Shown: piece by piece, positions 32,352-41,634 of the stretch | Layout: every line of letters begins with the position of its first letter | How positions within the stretch are numbered: position 1 is the stretch's first letter | DNA from: Bog-532 sp963828445 | GTDB lineage: Bacteria > Actinomycetota > Actinomycetes > Streptosporangiales > Streptosporangiaceae | Reading direction: 5' to 3' | Assembly (NCBI GenBank): GCA_963828445.1 | Contig: CAWHFP010000040.1 | Location: 401,432 to 465,431, forward strand | DNA: 64,000 bases | Translations under genes and position numbers: made by a program | The notes under the pieces: generated by a model | The model's database searches: none | What the model was told of the DNA's origin: nothing | What the model saw: the letters and a program-made list of their open reading frames with translations, nothing else

Positions 32352-33298
32352 TGCGGCTGGTCTTCGCCGGGACACCGGACCCGGCTGTGGTGGCGCTGGA
32401 GGCCCTGCTGGCCTCCCATCACGACGTGGCGGCCGTGGTCACACGGCCGGACGCCCCGACCGGGCGGGGCCGCCACACCGAGCCCAGCCCGGTGGCTCAG
32501 GTGGCGGCGGCCGCGGGCCTGGAGGTGCTGAAGCCGGCCAAGGTCCGGGACCCCGAGTTCCTGGACCGGCTGCGCGCGATCGGCCCGGACTGCTGCCCGG
32601 TGACCGCCTACGGGGCGCTGCTGCCCCAGGTGGCGCTGGACATTCCGCCCGAGGGCTGGGTCAACCTGCACTTCTCGGTGCTGCCGGCCTGGCGGGGCGC
32701 GGCCCCGGTCCAGCACGCGCTGCTGCACGGGGACGACGTCACCGGCGCGACCACCTTCCGCATCGTCAAGGAGCTGGACGCGGGCCCGGTGTTCGGGGTG
32801 CTCACCGAGCCGGTGAGCCCGCGCGACACCTCGGGCGACCTGCTGGCCCGGCTGGCGGTGTCCGGGGCCCGGCTGCTGATCGACACGCTGGACGGCATCG
32901 AGTCCGGCCAGCTGCGCGCGGTGCCCCAGCCCGAGGACGGCATCAGCTACGCCCCCAAGGTCAACCCCGAGGACGGCCGGGTCGACTGGGGGCAGCCCGC
33001 GGTGGCCATCGACCGGCTGATCCGGGCCTGCACGCCGGAGCCGGGCGCGTGGACCGAGTTCGACGGGGCCCGGCTCAAGCTCGGCCCGGTCGAGCTGGCC
33101 GCGCCCGGCGCCCTGGCCGGCTCACCGGCTCTGGGCCCGGGTGAGCTGCAGGTCGGCCGGCGTTCGGTGCTGGCCGGGACGGCCACCGGTCCGGTCACGC
33201 TGGGTCTGGTCCAGCCGCCGGGCAAACGCCTGATGCCCGCCGCCGACTGGGCCCGCGGCCTGCACCAGTCCGGCCCGGCAGCACCCAAGCTGGGCTGA
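32351..33298 (+). CDS. fmt: Methionyl-tRNA formyltransferase
   Basis: 315 residues. It formylates initiator Met-tRNA with 10-formyl-tetrahydrofolate. Seen: RLVFAGTPDPAVVALEALL at the start, NLHFSVLPAWRGAAPVQHALLHGD in the catalytic domain, ATTFRIVKELDAGPVF, and the C-terminal domain from about residue 205 (YAPKVNPEDGRVDW). The usual catalytic Asn-His-Asp set is compatible (NLHFS, DAGP). ATG 32351 overlaps the written def stop by one base. Confidence 0.95.
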   Translation: MRLVFAGTPDPAVVALEALLASHHDVAAVVTRPDAPTGRGRHTEPSPVAQVAAAAGLEVLKPAKVRDPEFLDRLRAIGPDCCPVTAYGALLPQVALDIPPEGWVNLHFSVLPAWRGAAPVQHALLHGDDVTGATTFRIVKELDAGPVFGVLTEPVSPRDTSGDLLARLAVSGARLLIDTLDGIESGQLRAVPQPEDGISYAPKVNPEDGRVDWGQPAVAIDRLIRACTPEPGAWTEFDGARLKLGPVELAAPGALAGSPALGPGELQVGRRSVLAGTATGPVTLGLVQPPGKRLMPAADWARGLHQSGPAAPKLG

Positions 33299-33300
33299 CC

Positions 33301-34765
33301 GTGGCCCAGCGAACTCAACGCGGCCGCGGTGGCCCGGGCGGCAGGCCCCGCCCCGGTTCCGGCGGCCAGCGATCCCCGGGCGGCCGCCGGTTCCGTTCCG
33401 ACCCGGTGCGCCGGGTCGCCTACGACGTGCTGGCCGCGGTGGACGAGCGGGACGCCTACGCCAACCTGCTGCTGCCCGCCCTGCTGCGGGAACGGGGCCT
33501 CGAAGGCCGCGACGCCGCGCTGGCCACCGAGCTCACCTACGGCACCCTGCGCGGCCGGCAGACCTACGACGCCGTGCTGGACCTGTGCAGCGACCGGCCG
33601 GCCGCCGGCATCGACCCGCCGGTGCGGGAGGTGCTGCGGCTGGGGACCCACCAGCTGCTGGCCACCCGGGTCGCCAGCCACGCCGCGGTAGCCACGTCGG
33701 TGGACCTGGCCAAGGACGTGGTCGGGATGCGCCCGGCCGGGTTCGTCAACGCGGTACTGCGCCGCGTCGGCACCCGCGACCTGGACGGCTGGCTGGCCAT
33801 CATCACCCCGGACCGGGACGCCGATCCGGTCGGCTACCTGGCCGCGGCCAACAGCTATCCGCGCTGGATCGTGGCGGCGTTCCAGGACGCGCTCGGCGGT
33901 GACCTGGCCGAGACCGAGCAGACCCTGCAGGCCGGCAACGCCAGGCCGCGGACCACGCTGGTGGCCATCCCGGGCCTCAGCGAGCCCGGGGAACTGGCCG
34001 CCGCCGAGGACGAGCCCACCCCGGCCCCCTGGTCGCCGTTCGGGGTGATCCTGCCCGGCGGGGACCCGGCCGCGATCCCGGCGGTGGCCGAGGGCCGCGC
34101 GTTCGTCCAGGACGAGGCCAGCCAGCTGGTCACGCTGGCCCTGGCCCAGGCGTCCGCCCCCGACGGCCCCTGGCTGGATCTGTGCGCCGGGCCCGGCGGC
34201 AAGGCCGCCCTGCTGGCCGGCCTGGGCGAGCGGGCCCAGCCGGGCCAGCCCGCTGATCGCCGCCGACCTGCGGCCGCACCGGGCCGGGCTGACCCGCGAC
34301 CACCTGCGCCGCCTGCCCCACGCGGCCGCGATCGCCGCCGACGGACGGCACGGGCCCTGGCGTCCCGGCACGTTCACCCGGGTGCTGGCCGACGTGCCCT
34401 GCTCGGGTCTGGGGGCCCTGCGCCGCCGCCCCGAAGCCCGCTGGCGCAAGTCGCCCGAGGACGTCGAGGGCCTGGTCCCGCTGCAGCGCGACCTGCTCGG
34501 CGCGGCCATCGACAGTGCCCGGCCGGGCGGCGTGATCGGCTACGTGACCTGCACCCCGCACCGGGACGAGACCGAGGGCGTGGTGGACGCGGTCCTGGCC
34601 GCCCGCGACGACGTGACCGTGCTGAACGCCCCCGAGGTGCTGGCGGAGGCCCTGGGCCGGCCGGTCCCCGGTGTCAGCCGGGGCCCCGATGGCCGCTACG
34701 TGCAGCTCTGGCCGCACCGGCACGGCACCGACGCGCTGTTCCTGGCCCTGCTGCGCAAGAACTGA
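33301..34765 (+). pseudogene. rsmB: 16S rRNA m5C967 methyltransferase RsmB, one-base frameshift
   Basis: The NusB-like RNA-binding domain (RRVAYDVLAAVDERDAYANLLLPALL) and the first SAM motif WLDLCAGPGGKAALLA are in one frame to about 34240; the remainder, LIAADLRPHRAGL, RVLADVPCSGLGALRRRPEARW with the PC catalytic motif, and YVTCTPHRDETE with the TC motif, is shifted by +1. One extra C in the run 34249-34251 explains it; corrected length is 487 residues. GTG 33301 follows fmt after 2 bases. Methylates cytosine 967 of 16S rRNA. Confidence 0.92.
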
Positions 34766-34805
34766 CCAGGCCCCAGACCAGCCTGCTGGCCGGGCCGCGC
34801 CCGGG

Positions 34806-35213
34806 TCAGCGCTGCAGCAGCCACACCTTGTAGATGGCGTAGACCTCGATGAAGGACTGCAGGATCCGCAGGTCGTCCTTGAACGCCGACGGCTCCCAGG
34901 CCGCCGTCCGGCCGTCCTGGTAGTGCAGGTCGAGCCAGGCGTGCAGGGTGGCGTGGGCCGTGTCGGACTGGGTGGTGGCGTTGCCCCGCAGCTCGACCGA
35001 CTCCAGCTCCGCGAAGTCGATCGCGATCAGCGGCTTCTTCTGGTCCTCGTACACGACCACCCCGTCCGGGGTGACGACCAGCATCGGGTCCGGGTCGTGT
35101 GAGGTGCCACGGAAGAACGCCCCGATCGAGCCCCGTTTCCGGCTGAACACCTGCCAGTCCTGGCGAGCCGAACCCTGCCGGGCCAGGGTGATGATCTCGT
35201 TCGGCTCCCGCAT
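34806..35213 (-). CDS. Conserved hypothetical protein, small and soluble
   Basis: 135 residues. Notable runs: IITLARQGSARQDWQVFSRKRGSIGAFFRG, PMLVVTPDGVVVYED, KPLIAIDFAELESVELRG and LDLHYQDGRTAAWEP. Alternating beta strands recall a pleckstrin-like barrel, but I cannot name the family. It has a GAAGGCAG upstream of ATG 35213. The gene converges on rsmB and has no helix or export signal. Confidence 0.7.
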   Translation of the reverse strand: MREPNEIITLARQGSARQDWQVFSRKRGSIGAFFRGTSHDPDPMLVVTPDGVVVYEDQKKPLIAIDFAELESVELRGNATTQSDTAHATLHAWLDLHYQDGRTAAWEPSAFKDDLRILQSFIEVYAIYKVWLLQR

Positions 35214-35329
35214 CTGCTGCCTTCGCTGTGGTTGGTCCGGGTATCGTCGCAGTCTACGCAGGGCGTTTACATGCGTGACGGCGAATTGATCATGGTTAAC
35301 GCGCGCGTAAGCAAATCTCCACAGGCGCG

Positions 35330-35355
35330 CTGGAGCGGCCGGCTGGAGCGGCCGG
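35330..35355. repeat. 13-base tandem duplication
   Basis: CTGGAGCGGCCGG is repeated head to tail at 35330-35342 and 35343-35355, in the gap between the two leftward genes and just past the stop of the DUF2786 gene. The rest of the gap (35214-35329) is unusually A/T-rich and may hold the promoter of the downstream gene. Confidence 0.7.
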
Positions 35356-35374
35356 CTAGCGGCGGCGGGCCCGG

Positions 35375-36121
35375 TCAGGACGTGAGCGCGCGGCCCGATC
35401 CGGGCCGGACCCGCGGGCCGCCGATGTCGGCCCGCTCGCCCTCGGCGTAGCCGGACCGGTAGCCGTTGCCGGTATAGGTGATCCGGGTCCGCCGGGTGCG
35501 CGGGTAGGCCGCCTGAGCGTGCCTGCGCACCACCAGCGACCGGTCGGCCAGCACCAGCGCGGCCGAGGTGCCACCGCCCGCGGCGGTCTCGTGGTCGGCG
35601 GCGCTGGCCGCCCGCTCCTCGGCCGCCCGGACCCGGGCCGTCACCGCGCTGGAGTAGCCCAGCAGCCAGCTGCGCCGCCAGGCCCGGGGGCTGCGCGCGG
35701 CCGGTGGTACCTGGGCCGCGGCCAGCCCGTGCGCCATCTGCACCAGCAGCGACGTGTACAGCATCTCGGCCCGTTCCAGGTCCGAGGCGTACCCGAACAC
35801 GTGCACCCGCTTGCCGGTCGGCACCGGCAGCAGCACGCACTGGCACCGCATGGCGGTGACCAGGCCGGCCAGCAGGTGGGCGCGCACGTCCGCCCACGGG
35901 TTGGGCACGTCGATGATCCGGTCGGCGGGCTGGTCGGTCTCGGGCCGGGCCGCGGCCAGCAGCGCCCGGTCGATCCCGTACCGGGCCATCAGTTCGGCCG
36001 CCTTCGCGGTCAGCGCCTCGGCCTCGGCCGGGGTCACGCTGCCGTCTTCGGCCTTGGCCAGCAGCTTCCGGACGCGTTCGAGCAGGCTGGGCTCGGGCCG
36101 GGTCGAGGCAGGCTTGTCCAC
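35375..36121 (-). CDS. DUF2786 domain protein
   Basis: 248 residues from GTG 36121. The N-terminal DUF2786 motif is LLERVRKLLAKAEDGSVTPAEAEALTAKAAELMARYGIDRALL; downstream are VHVFGYASDLERAEMLYTSLLVQM and RSWLLGYSSAVTARVRAAEE, typical of these proteins, which occur in bacteria and phages with no proven function. TAGCGT lies 7 bases before GTG 36121 (leaderless). Divergent from rpe; the intergenic DNA has two near copies of a TGGGTTTGCTCCACCCGCCC-like word around 36140-36200. Confidence 0.85.
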   Translation of the reverse strand: MDKPASTRPEPSLLERVRKLLAKAEDGSVTPAEAEALTAKAAELMARYGIDRALLAAARPETDQPADRIIDVPNPWADVRAHLLAGLVTAMRCQCVLLPVPTGKRVHVFGYASDLERAEMLYTSLLVQMAHGLAAAQVPPAARSPRAWRRSWLLGYSSAVTARVRAAEERAASAADHETAAGGGTSAALVLADRSLVVRRHAQAAYPRTRRTRITYTGNGYRSGYAEGERADIGGPRVRPGSGRALTS

Positions 36122-36232
36122 GCCCCAAACGCTACCCAGAGCGAACGACAGTGTTTGCTCCACCCGCCCAACCCCATGGGTTTGCTCCACCCGCCCGACC
36201 CGATGGCCGGGCCGGCCAGCACAATGACAGCT

Positions 36233-36934
36233 ATGGCCGTTCAGATCTCGCCCAGCATCTTGTCCGCGGACTTCGCCCGGCTCGCCGACGAGGCCGCGGC
36301 CGTCACCCCGGCCGCTGACTGGCTGCACGTGGACGTCATGGACAATCACTTCGTCCCGAACCTGACCCTCGGGCTGCCCGTCGTTCAATCATTGCTGAAA
36401 CACGTCAGCCTGCCGGTCGACTGTCACCTGATGATCGAGGACCCCGACCAGTGGGCCCCCGGTTACGCCGAGGCGGGCGCGCGCAACGTCACCATCCACG
36501 CCGAGGCGGTGAAGGCGCCGGTCCGGACGCTGCGGGAGATCCGGCGGGCCGGAGCCCGGGCCGGGCTGGCCGTCAACCCCGGCACCGCGGTCGAGCCGTA
36601 CGAGGACCTGCTGGGCGAGATCGACATGCTGCTGCTGATGACGGTGGAGCCGGGCTTCGGCGGCCAGCGGTTCCTGGACCTGGTCATGCCGAAGCTGCGC
36701 CGGGCCCGCGCCCTGGTCGCCCGGCACGGCGGCACGGTCTGGCTCCAGGTCGACGGCGGCGTCAGCGAGGAAACCATCGAGCGGTGCGCGGACGCCGGCG
36801 CCGACGTGTTCGTGGCCGGCTCGGCGGTCTACTCGGCCGACGACCCGGCCCGGGCCGTGCAGGCCCTGCGCGCCCAGGCCGAGCAGGCCACGGCCCACGC
36901 CACCTGGTCCAAGGGAGACCACCATGACCGCTGA
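36233..36934 (+). CDS. rpe: Ribulose-phosphate 3-epimerase
   Basis: 233 residues, TIM barrel: QISPSILSADFARLADE, HVDVMDNHFVPNLTLG (metal His-Asp), PVDCHLMIEDPDQW, MTVEPGFGGQRFL and QVDGGVSEETI with the catalytic Asp. Interconverts ribulose 5-phosphate and xylulose 5-phosphate, the product of XylB. Start is ATG 36233 or ATG 36224; CACAAT lies upstream and no ribosome-binding site is seen. An abandoned start with a good ribosome-binding site overlaps its end. Confidence 0.95.
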   Translation: MAVQISPSILSADFARLADEAAAVTPAADWLHVDVMDNHFVPNLTLGLPVVQSLLKHVSLPVDCHLMIEDPDQWAPGYAEAGARNVTIHAEAVKAPVRTLREIRRAGARAGLAVNPGTAVEPYEDLLGEIDMLLLMTVEPGFGGQRFLDLVMPKLRRARALVARHGGTVWLQVDGGVSEETIERCADAGADVFVAGSAVYSADDPARAVQALRAQAEQATAHATWSKGDHHDR

Positions 36935-37055
36935 GGTCACCGAGCCGCCGTCCGGTCCCTGCTCGCGTCCGTTAGCTCAGCGCAGGGCCTGGGTGCCGAT
37001 CACCGACAGCAGCCGCAGCTTCTCGGCGGCCTCGCTGCCGGGCGGCGCGGTGTAG
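36924..37055 (+). pseudogene. Truncated gene start after rpe (remnant)
   Basis: ATG 36924 overlaps the rpe stop region and is preceded by AAGGGAG at ideal spacing. The frame opens MTAEVTEPPSGPCSRP, which looks coding, then from about codon 17 (a rare TTA) runs antisense through the end of the XRE regulator gene to a TAG at 37053-37055. I read this as the start of the gene that once followed rpe, cut off by a rearrangement; in related genomes ribD or ribE often follows. Confidence 0.4.
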
Positions 37056-37816
37056 GCCACGATGCGCAGGTCGCTGCCGTCCACGGTGAGCACGTCGCAG
37101 TCCACGGTGACCAGGCCCACGTCCGGGTGGTCGAACGTCTTGTGCGACTCGCGGTGCGTACCGACCACGCCGGTCTCCCACAGCGCGGTGAACCGCGGGC
37201 TGGCCGCCCGCAGGTCGGCCACCAGCCGCCGCAGATCCTCGTCATCCGGGTAGCGCGCGGTGGCCGAACGCAGGTCCGCCACGGCCGACTGGTCGAACCG
37301 GGCTTCCTCTTCGGGGGTACGGACGACCCGGGCCTGCTGGCCGGTGAAGTACCGCCAGAGCACGTTCCGGTTCCGCCCGGTCAGCCCGGACGGGTCCCCG
37401 ACCAGGGCGGCCCACAGCTGGTTCCAGGCGATCTGGTTCCAGCCCGCGTCGTTGACGCTGACCGGGACGCCGGTCAGCTGGTCCAGCAGCCGCTGCACGC
37501 TGGGGGTGAGCTGGGCCGCGATGCGGCCCGGCCGCGGCGGCGCCTGCCCGGCCAGCCGGAACAGGTGGTCCTGCTCCTCCCGCGACAGCCGCAGGGCCCG
37601 GCCCAGGGCCCTCAGTACCTGCGGGGACGGCGCGGTGGCCCGGCCCTGCTCCAGCCGGGTGATGTAGTCGGCCGACACCCCGGCCAGCAGCGCCAGTTCC
37701 TCGCGCCGCAGCCCCGGCGCGCGCCGCCCCCGGCCCGCGGGCATCCCGGCGTCGGCCGGTGCGACCCGGTCCCGCCAGCCGCGCAGCGCCGCCCCGAGTT
37801 CCCCGTGATCGGTCAT
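36977..37816 (-). CDS. XRE-family helix-turn-helix regulator with MmyB-like ligand domain
   Basis: 279 residues. HTH: LGAALRGWRDRV, then APGLRREELALLAGVSADYITRLEQGRATAPSPQVLRALGRALRLS. The C-terminal part (LLDQLTGVPVSVNDAGWNQIAWNQLWAALVGDP, RRLVADLRAASPRFTALWE, VDCDVLTVDGSDLRIVAYTAPPGS) is the MmyB-like domain common in actinobacterial regulators next to oxidoreductases. GGGGAG directly abuts ATG 37816; CATACT lies 6 bases upstream, so leaderless initiation is possible. Divergent from the GNAT gene. Confidence 0.9.
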   Translation of the reverse strand: MTDHGELGAALRGWRDRVAPADAGMPAGRGRRAPGLRREELALLAGVSADYITRLEQGRATAPSPQVLRALGRALRLSREEQDHLFRLAGQAPPRPGRIAAQLTPSVQRLLDQLTGVPVSVNDAGWNQIAWNQLWAALVGDPSGLTGRNRNVLWRYFTGQQARVVRTPEEEARFDQSAVADLRSATARYPDDEDLRRLVADLRAASPRFTALWETGVVGTHRESHKTFDHPDVGLVTVDCDVLTVDGSDLRIVAYTAPPGSEAAEKLRLLSVIGTQALR

Positions 37817-37933
37817 CTCCCCAGTATGCGCGGGTCCGCCGCCCCCGGCCTGGTACCACCAGTCCCAGGCAGGCGTCCGGTGCCGCCCGCCCCGCCCGGC
37901 GGCGCCACCACCGGCGGCTGGCAGGCTGGAGGA

Positions 37934-38728
37934 GTGACCAGTCCCATCTCCGGCACCGGCATCACCGGCACCGACATCGCCGCGCTGGACCAGGCGGCCG
38001 CGCGCACCTGGCGCGGGACCGAGGAGGAGCCGCTCGGCGGCTGGCTGCTCCGGGCCGCCGAGGGCTTCACCGGCCGGGCCAACAGCGTCCTGACCGCGGG
38101 TGACCCCGGGCTGCCGCTGCCCGAGGCGGCCGACCGGGTCCGCCGCTGGTACACCGATCGCGGCCTGACCCCGATGGCGTCGGTGAGTTACCCGGCGGGC
38201 CGGCCGGACCGCAACCCGGTCGACCGGTTCCTGGCCGGCCAGGGCTGGCGGCTGCGCGACGAAGCCGAGGTGATCGTGATGACCAGGGACGCCGCCGGGC
38301 CCGCCGGGCCCGCCGCGATCCCGGCGGCCCTGCCGGTCGGCTTCGACGATCAGCCCAGCGACGACTGGCTGGCCCTCTACCACTTCCGCGGCCAGCCCGA
38401 CCTGCCGCCGGTGGCCCGCACCATCATGACTTCGGCGCCCTGGCAGGCGTTCGCGTCGGCCCGGGACGGCGACCGGACCGTGGCCATCGGCCGGGTGGCC
38501 GGCGCGGGGGAGTGGGCCGGGCTGACCGCGATCGAGGTCGACCCGGACTACCGTCGCCGCGGCCTGGCCGTCGCGGTCACCACCGGCCTCATGGCCCACG
38601 CCGCCCGCCACGGCGCCGACCGGGTCTACCTCCAGGTCGAGGACGGGAACGAGGCCGCCCTGGCCCTCTACCGCCGGCTCGGCTTCACCGTGCACCACGG
38701 CTACCACTACCGGGTCGCCCCGGCCTAG
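37934..38728 (+). CDS. GNAT-family N-acetyltransferase
   Basis: 264 residues. The C-terminal half is the acetyl-CoA-binding GNAT core: GEWAGLTAIEVDPDYRRRGLAVAVTTGLM (motif A) and VYLQVEDGNEAALALYRRLGFTVHHGYHYR (motif B). The N-terminal half (LGGWLLRAAEGFTGRANSVL, DRNPVDRFLAGQGW) is a second, degenerate GNAT-like repeat often seen in such two-domain enzymes. Acceptor unknown. GTG 37934 has GGAGGA almost touching it; ATG 37826 is a possible longer start. Confidence 0.85.
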   Translation: MTSPISGTGITGTDIAALDQAAARTWRGTEEEPLGGWLLRAAEGFTGRANSVLTAGDPGLPLPEAADRVRRWYTDRGLTPMASVSYPAGRPDRNPVDRFLAGQGWRLRDEAEVIVMTRDAAGPAGPAAIPAALPVGFDDQPSDDWLALYHFRGQPDLPPVARTIMTSAPWQAFASARDGDRTVAIGRVAGAGEWAGLTAIEVDPDYRRRGLAVAVTTGLMAHAARHGADRVYLQVEDGNEAALALYRRLGFTVHHGYHYRVAPA

Positions 38729-38746
38729 CCCGGCTCCTAGCCCGGC

Positions 38747-39733
38747 TCAGCGGACGGTGTACACGCCCGTGCTCTCGGCGTGGTAGCCCTTGGCCCCGAC
38801 CGCCCGGGCCAGCGGGCTGCGAAAGTCCTCCCCGGCCGCGACCGCGTCCAGGACGTGCCGGAAGTCGTAGCGCGGCGCCCAGCCCAGCTCGGCCCGGGCC
38901 CTGGCGTTCACGTAGACCCGGCCGATGCCGGGGAACATGCGCCAGCCGAGTCGCTGGTAGACCTCCGGGTAGTCCGGGAACCGCTGCCGCACCACGTCCG
39001 GCGCGGCCGTGCGCAACCCGGCCAGGTCGTCCCGGGTGAACGGGGTGGTGGCGCTGATGATGTACCGGCCGAACCCGATGCCCGGGGCCCGCTCCATGGC
39101 CAGCAGGTGCGCGTCGGCCACGTCCTGCAGGTCCACCCGGCGGTACAGGTACTCGTTGGCCTTGACGTTCGCGTCCGGGTAGGCGGTGCGCACCTCGTCG
39201 GCGTCGTCGCCCTCGGGGAAGAACCGGGCCGTCCGCAGCACCACCACCGGCAGCCCGCGGTCGCGCTGGATGATCTCGCACAGGTTCTCGGCCGCGGTCT
39301 TGGTCACCCCGTAGATGTTGCGCGGCACCGGGGCCACGTCCTCGGTGATCCAGGCCGCGGCCTGCCCGGCGGCCGGGGTCAGGGCCCGGCCGAACGCGCT
39401 GGTGCTGCTGGTGAACACGAAACTGCCGACCCCGGCCGCGGCCGCCTCCTCGGCCAGCGTGAGCGTGCCGGTCACGTTGGTGTCCACGAAATCCTGCTGG
39501 CGGTGCGAGGCCACGTGCGGCTTGTGCAAGGTGGCGGTGTGCAGCACCGCCGACACGCCCACCAGGCAGGACCGGACCAGGTCCCGGTCGGTGATCGAGC
39601 CGATGACGTCGGTGCCGGGCGAGTCCAGCCGGTCCAGCCCGGTCACCTGATAGCCGCGGTCGCGCAGCACCCGGGTCAGCGCGTCCCCCAGGTGCCCGGC
39701 ACTGCCGGTCACCAGAACCTTCGCCTGTGTCAT
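38747..39733 (-). CDS. NAD-dependent epimerase/dehydratase (extended SDR)
   Basis: 328 residues. Rossmann start VLVTGSAGHLGDALTRVL with the G-x-x-G-x-x-G pattern, Ser in FTSSTSAFG, and the active-site pair in IYGVTKTAAENL (YxxxK). The middle SPGTDVIGSITDRDLV binds NAD(P). Acts on a nucleotide sugar or related carbonyl; substrate not predictable. TATCGT lies 7 bases before ATG 39733 (leaderless). Converges on the GNAT gene and is divergent from the desaturase. Confidence 0.88.
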   Translation of the reverse strand: MTQAKVLVTGSAGHLGDALTRVLRDRGYQVTGLDRLDSPGTDVIGSITDRDLVRSCLVGVSAVLHTATLHKPHVASHRQQDFVDTNVTGTLTLAEEAAAAGVGSFVFTSSTSAFGRALTPAAGQAAAWITEDVAPVPRNIYGVTKTAAENLCEIIQRDRGLPVVVLRTARFFPEGDDADEVRTAYPDANVKANEYLYRRVDLQDVADAHLLAMERAPGIGFGRYIISATTPFTRDDLAGLRTAAPDVVRQRFPDYPEVYQRLGWRMFPGIGRVYVNARARAELGWAPRYDFRHVLDAVAAGEDFRSPLARAVGAKGYHAESTGVYTVR

Positions 39734-39893
39734 GACCGCCACGATAGGGATGCCCGCGCCCGGGGTCATTCTGTTTTCCGGCTGCCGCCCGGCTGTCGTC
39801 CGGCTGTCGGGCCGCCGAGCCGTCCCGTTCCCGTACTGGTCAGGTAGGGCATCTAGGGTGATACCAGACAGCCACCGAGTCACGGGAGCCCAG

Positions 39894-40982
39894 TTGCCAC
39901 CACTCAACACCCCTGCCGCGGGCGCGGCCGATTCCGGCAGTGAGTACGCGGCGCTGTCCCGGCAGGTCAGGCAGGCGGGCCTGCTGAAGCGACGCCGGAC
40001 CTGGTACGCCTGGCGGATCGGCGGCACGGCCGCGGCCCTGGTCGCGGGCTGGGTGCTGTTCGGCCTGACCGGTGACTCCTGGTGGCAGATCGCGGTCGCG
40101 GTCCTGCTGGCCGTGGTGTTCGCCCAGCTCGGTTTCCTCGGCCACGACGCCGGGCACCGGCAGATCTTCGCCAAACGCCAGTCGAACTACGTGCTCGGGG
40201 TGGCCTGCGGCAACCTGGCCATCGGGCTCAGCTACGGCTGGTGGGTGGCCAAGCACAACCGGCACCACGCCCGCCCGAACACCGAGGGCGAAGATCCCGA
40301 CATCATGATCAGCGTGGTGGCCTTCTCGGGCGGCCGGGCCCGGGCCGCGGCCGGGCTACGGCGAATGATCTTCCGTTATCAGGCGTACCTGCTGGTCCCG
40401 ATGCTGCTGTTCGAGGGGGTCGCGCTGCACGGGTCCAGCATCCGGGCGCTGAGCCGCCGGCGGTCGGTCCGGGCCGTGCGCAGCCGGGCCGCCGAGACCG
40501 CCCTGCTCGCGTTGCACTTCGCCGCCTACCTGACCGCGGTGTTCCTGCTGCTGTCGCCGGTCAAGGCGGTGGTGTTCATCCTCGTGCAGCAGGGCCTGTT
40601 CGGCTTCTACCTGGGCTGCTCGTTCGCGCCCAACCACAAGGGCATGCCGGTGCTCACCGCCGCCGACAAGGTGGGCTTCCTGCGCCAGCAGGTGCTCACC
40701 TCCCGCAACGTACGCGGCGGCTGGCTCACCGACAACGCCCTGGGCGGCCTGAACTACCAGATCGAGCACCACCTGTTCCCGTCCATGCCCCGGCCGAACC
40801 TGCGCAAGGCCCAGCCGCTGATCGCCGCGTTCTGCGCCGAGCACGGCCTGCCCTACGCCGAGTCCAGCCTGCTCGGCTCCTACGCCCAGGCCCTCCGCTA
40901 CCTCAACCAGATCGGCCGCCAGACCAAACTGCCCAGGGTCACCAGCGATCCAGCAACGGCGGCAGCTCCGTCAGGGCCGTGA
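39894..40982 (+). CDS. Membrane fatty-acid desaturase (front-end/DesA3-like)
   Basis: About 362 residues. All three histidine boxes are present: HDAGH near residue 82, HNRHH near 120 and QIEHH near 285, binding the di-iron centre. Hydrophobic pairs (WQIAVAVLLAVVFAQLGFL, ALHFAAYLTAVFLLLSPV) surround them. It introduces a double bond into acyl chains, probably as acyl-CoA or lipid. TTG 39894 has GGGAG at good spacing; GTG 39858 and ATG 39732 are longer options, the last overlapping the divergent gene. The 3' end overlaps the converging HAD gene by 44 bases. Confidence 0.88.
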   Translation: MPPLNTPAAGAADSGSEYAALSRQVRQAGLLKRRRTWYAWRIGGTAAALVAGWVLFGLTGDSWWQIAVAVLLAVVFAQLGFLGHDAGHRQIFAKRQSNYVLGVACGNLAIGLSYGWWVAKHNRHHARPNTEGEDPDIMISVVAFSGGRARAAAGLRRMIFRYQAYLLVPMLLFEGVALHGSSIRALSRRRSVRAVRSRAAETALLALHFAAYLTAVFLLLSPVKAVVFILVQQGLFGFYLGCSFAPNHKGMPVLTAADKVGFLRQQVLTSRNVRGGWLTDNALGGLNYQIEHHLFPSMPRPNLRKAQPLIAAFCAEHGLPYAESSLLGSYAQALRYLNQIGRQTKLPRVTSDPATAAAPSGP

Positions 40983-41634
40983 TCACCGCGTCGGGTTCGG
41001 CGGCGGCGTAGCCGGGGACCTCGCTATGCGGGATCCACACCGCCCGCATGCCCACCGACTTGGCCCCGTGGATGTCGTCGTAGGGGCGGTCACCCACGAA
41101 CACGCAGGCGGCGGGGTCGTCCACCCCGACCGCGGCCATGGCGGCGCGGAACGCGTCCGGGTGCGGCTTGGTCCACGGGATCTCGCTGCTGTAGACGGCG
41201 CCGTCGATCAGGTCCAGCACCTCGTCCCGGCCGAACACCCGCTCGTGCGCGCTGCGCGGCCACATGGTGTTGGACAGCACGCCGATCTTGAGGCCGCGGC
41301 TCCGCAGCTCGCGCAGGACCGCCGGGGCGTCCGGGTCGGTCAGGGTGTGCGGGTCCCAGTGCCGGTAGTAGTCGGCCAGCAGCGCCTCGGTCGGGGTCAC
41401 CCCGGCCCGCTCCATGACCTGGGCCAGGGTGGCGCTGGCGGATTCGGTGTCGGCGGCCGCCCACAGCTCCTGCTCGGCGGCGCAGATGGCCGCGGCCACG
41501 TCGGCGGCCCGGCCCGGCGGGAAGTGCGGCTCGCACACCGTCTGCCACAGGACCTGGTGATCGATGGTGTGCCACGGGGTCAGCGTGCCGCCCCAGTCGA
41601 AGATGACCGCCCGCAGCGGCGGATAGGCCGTCAT
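40939..41634 (-). CDS. HAD-superfamily hydrolase
   Basis: 231 residues: motif I VIFDWGGTLT, motif II IGVLSNT, motif III TKPHPDAF, motif IV VFVGDRPYDDIHGAKSVGM. The nucleophile Asp is present, but the usual second Asp of DxD is Gly, so phosphatase chemistry may be altered; a DxG motif is known in some HAD proteins. ATG 41634 overlaps the monooxygenase TGA (ATGA), so the two are coupled. Confidence 0.88.
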   Translation of the reverse strand: MTAYPPLRAVIFDWGGTLTPWHTIDHQVLWQTVCEPHFPPGRAADVAAAICAAEQELWAAADTESASATLAQVMERAGVTPTEALLADYYRHWDPHTLTDPDAPAVLRELRSRGLKIGVLSNTMWPRSAHERVFGRDEVLDLIDGAVYSSEIPWTKPHPDAFRAAMAAVGVDDPAACVFVGDRPYDDIHGAKSVGMRAVWIPHSEVPGYAAAEPDAVITALTELPPLLDRW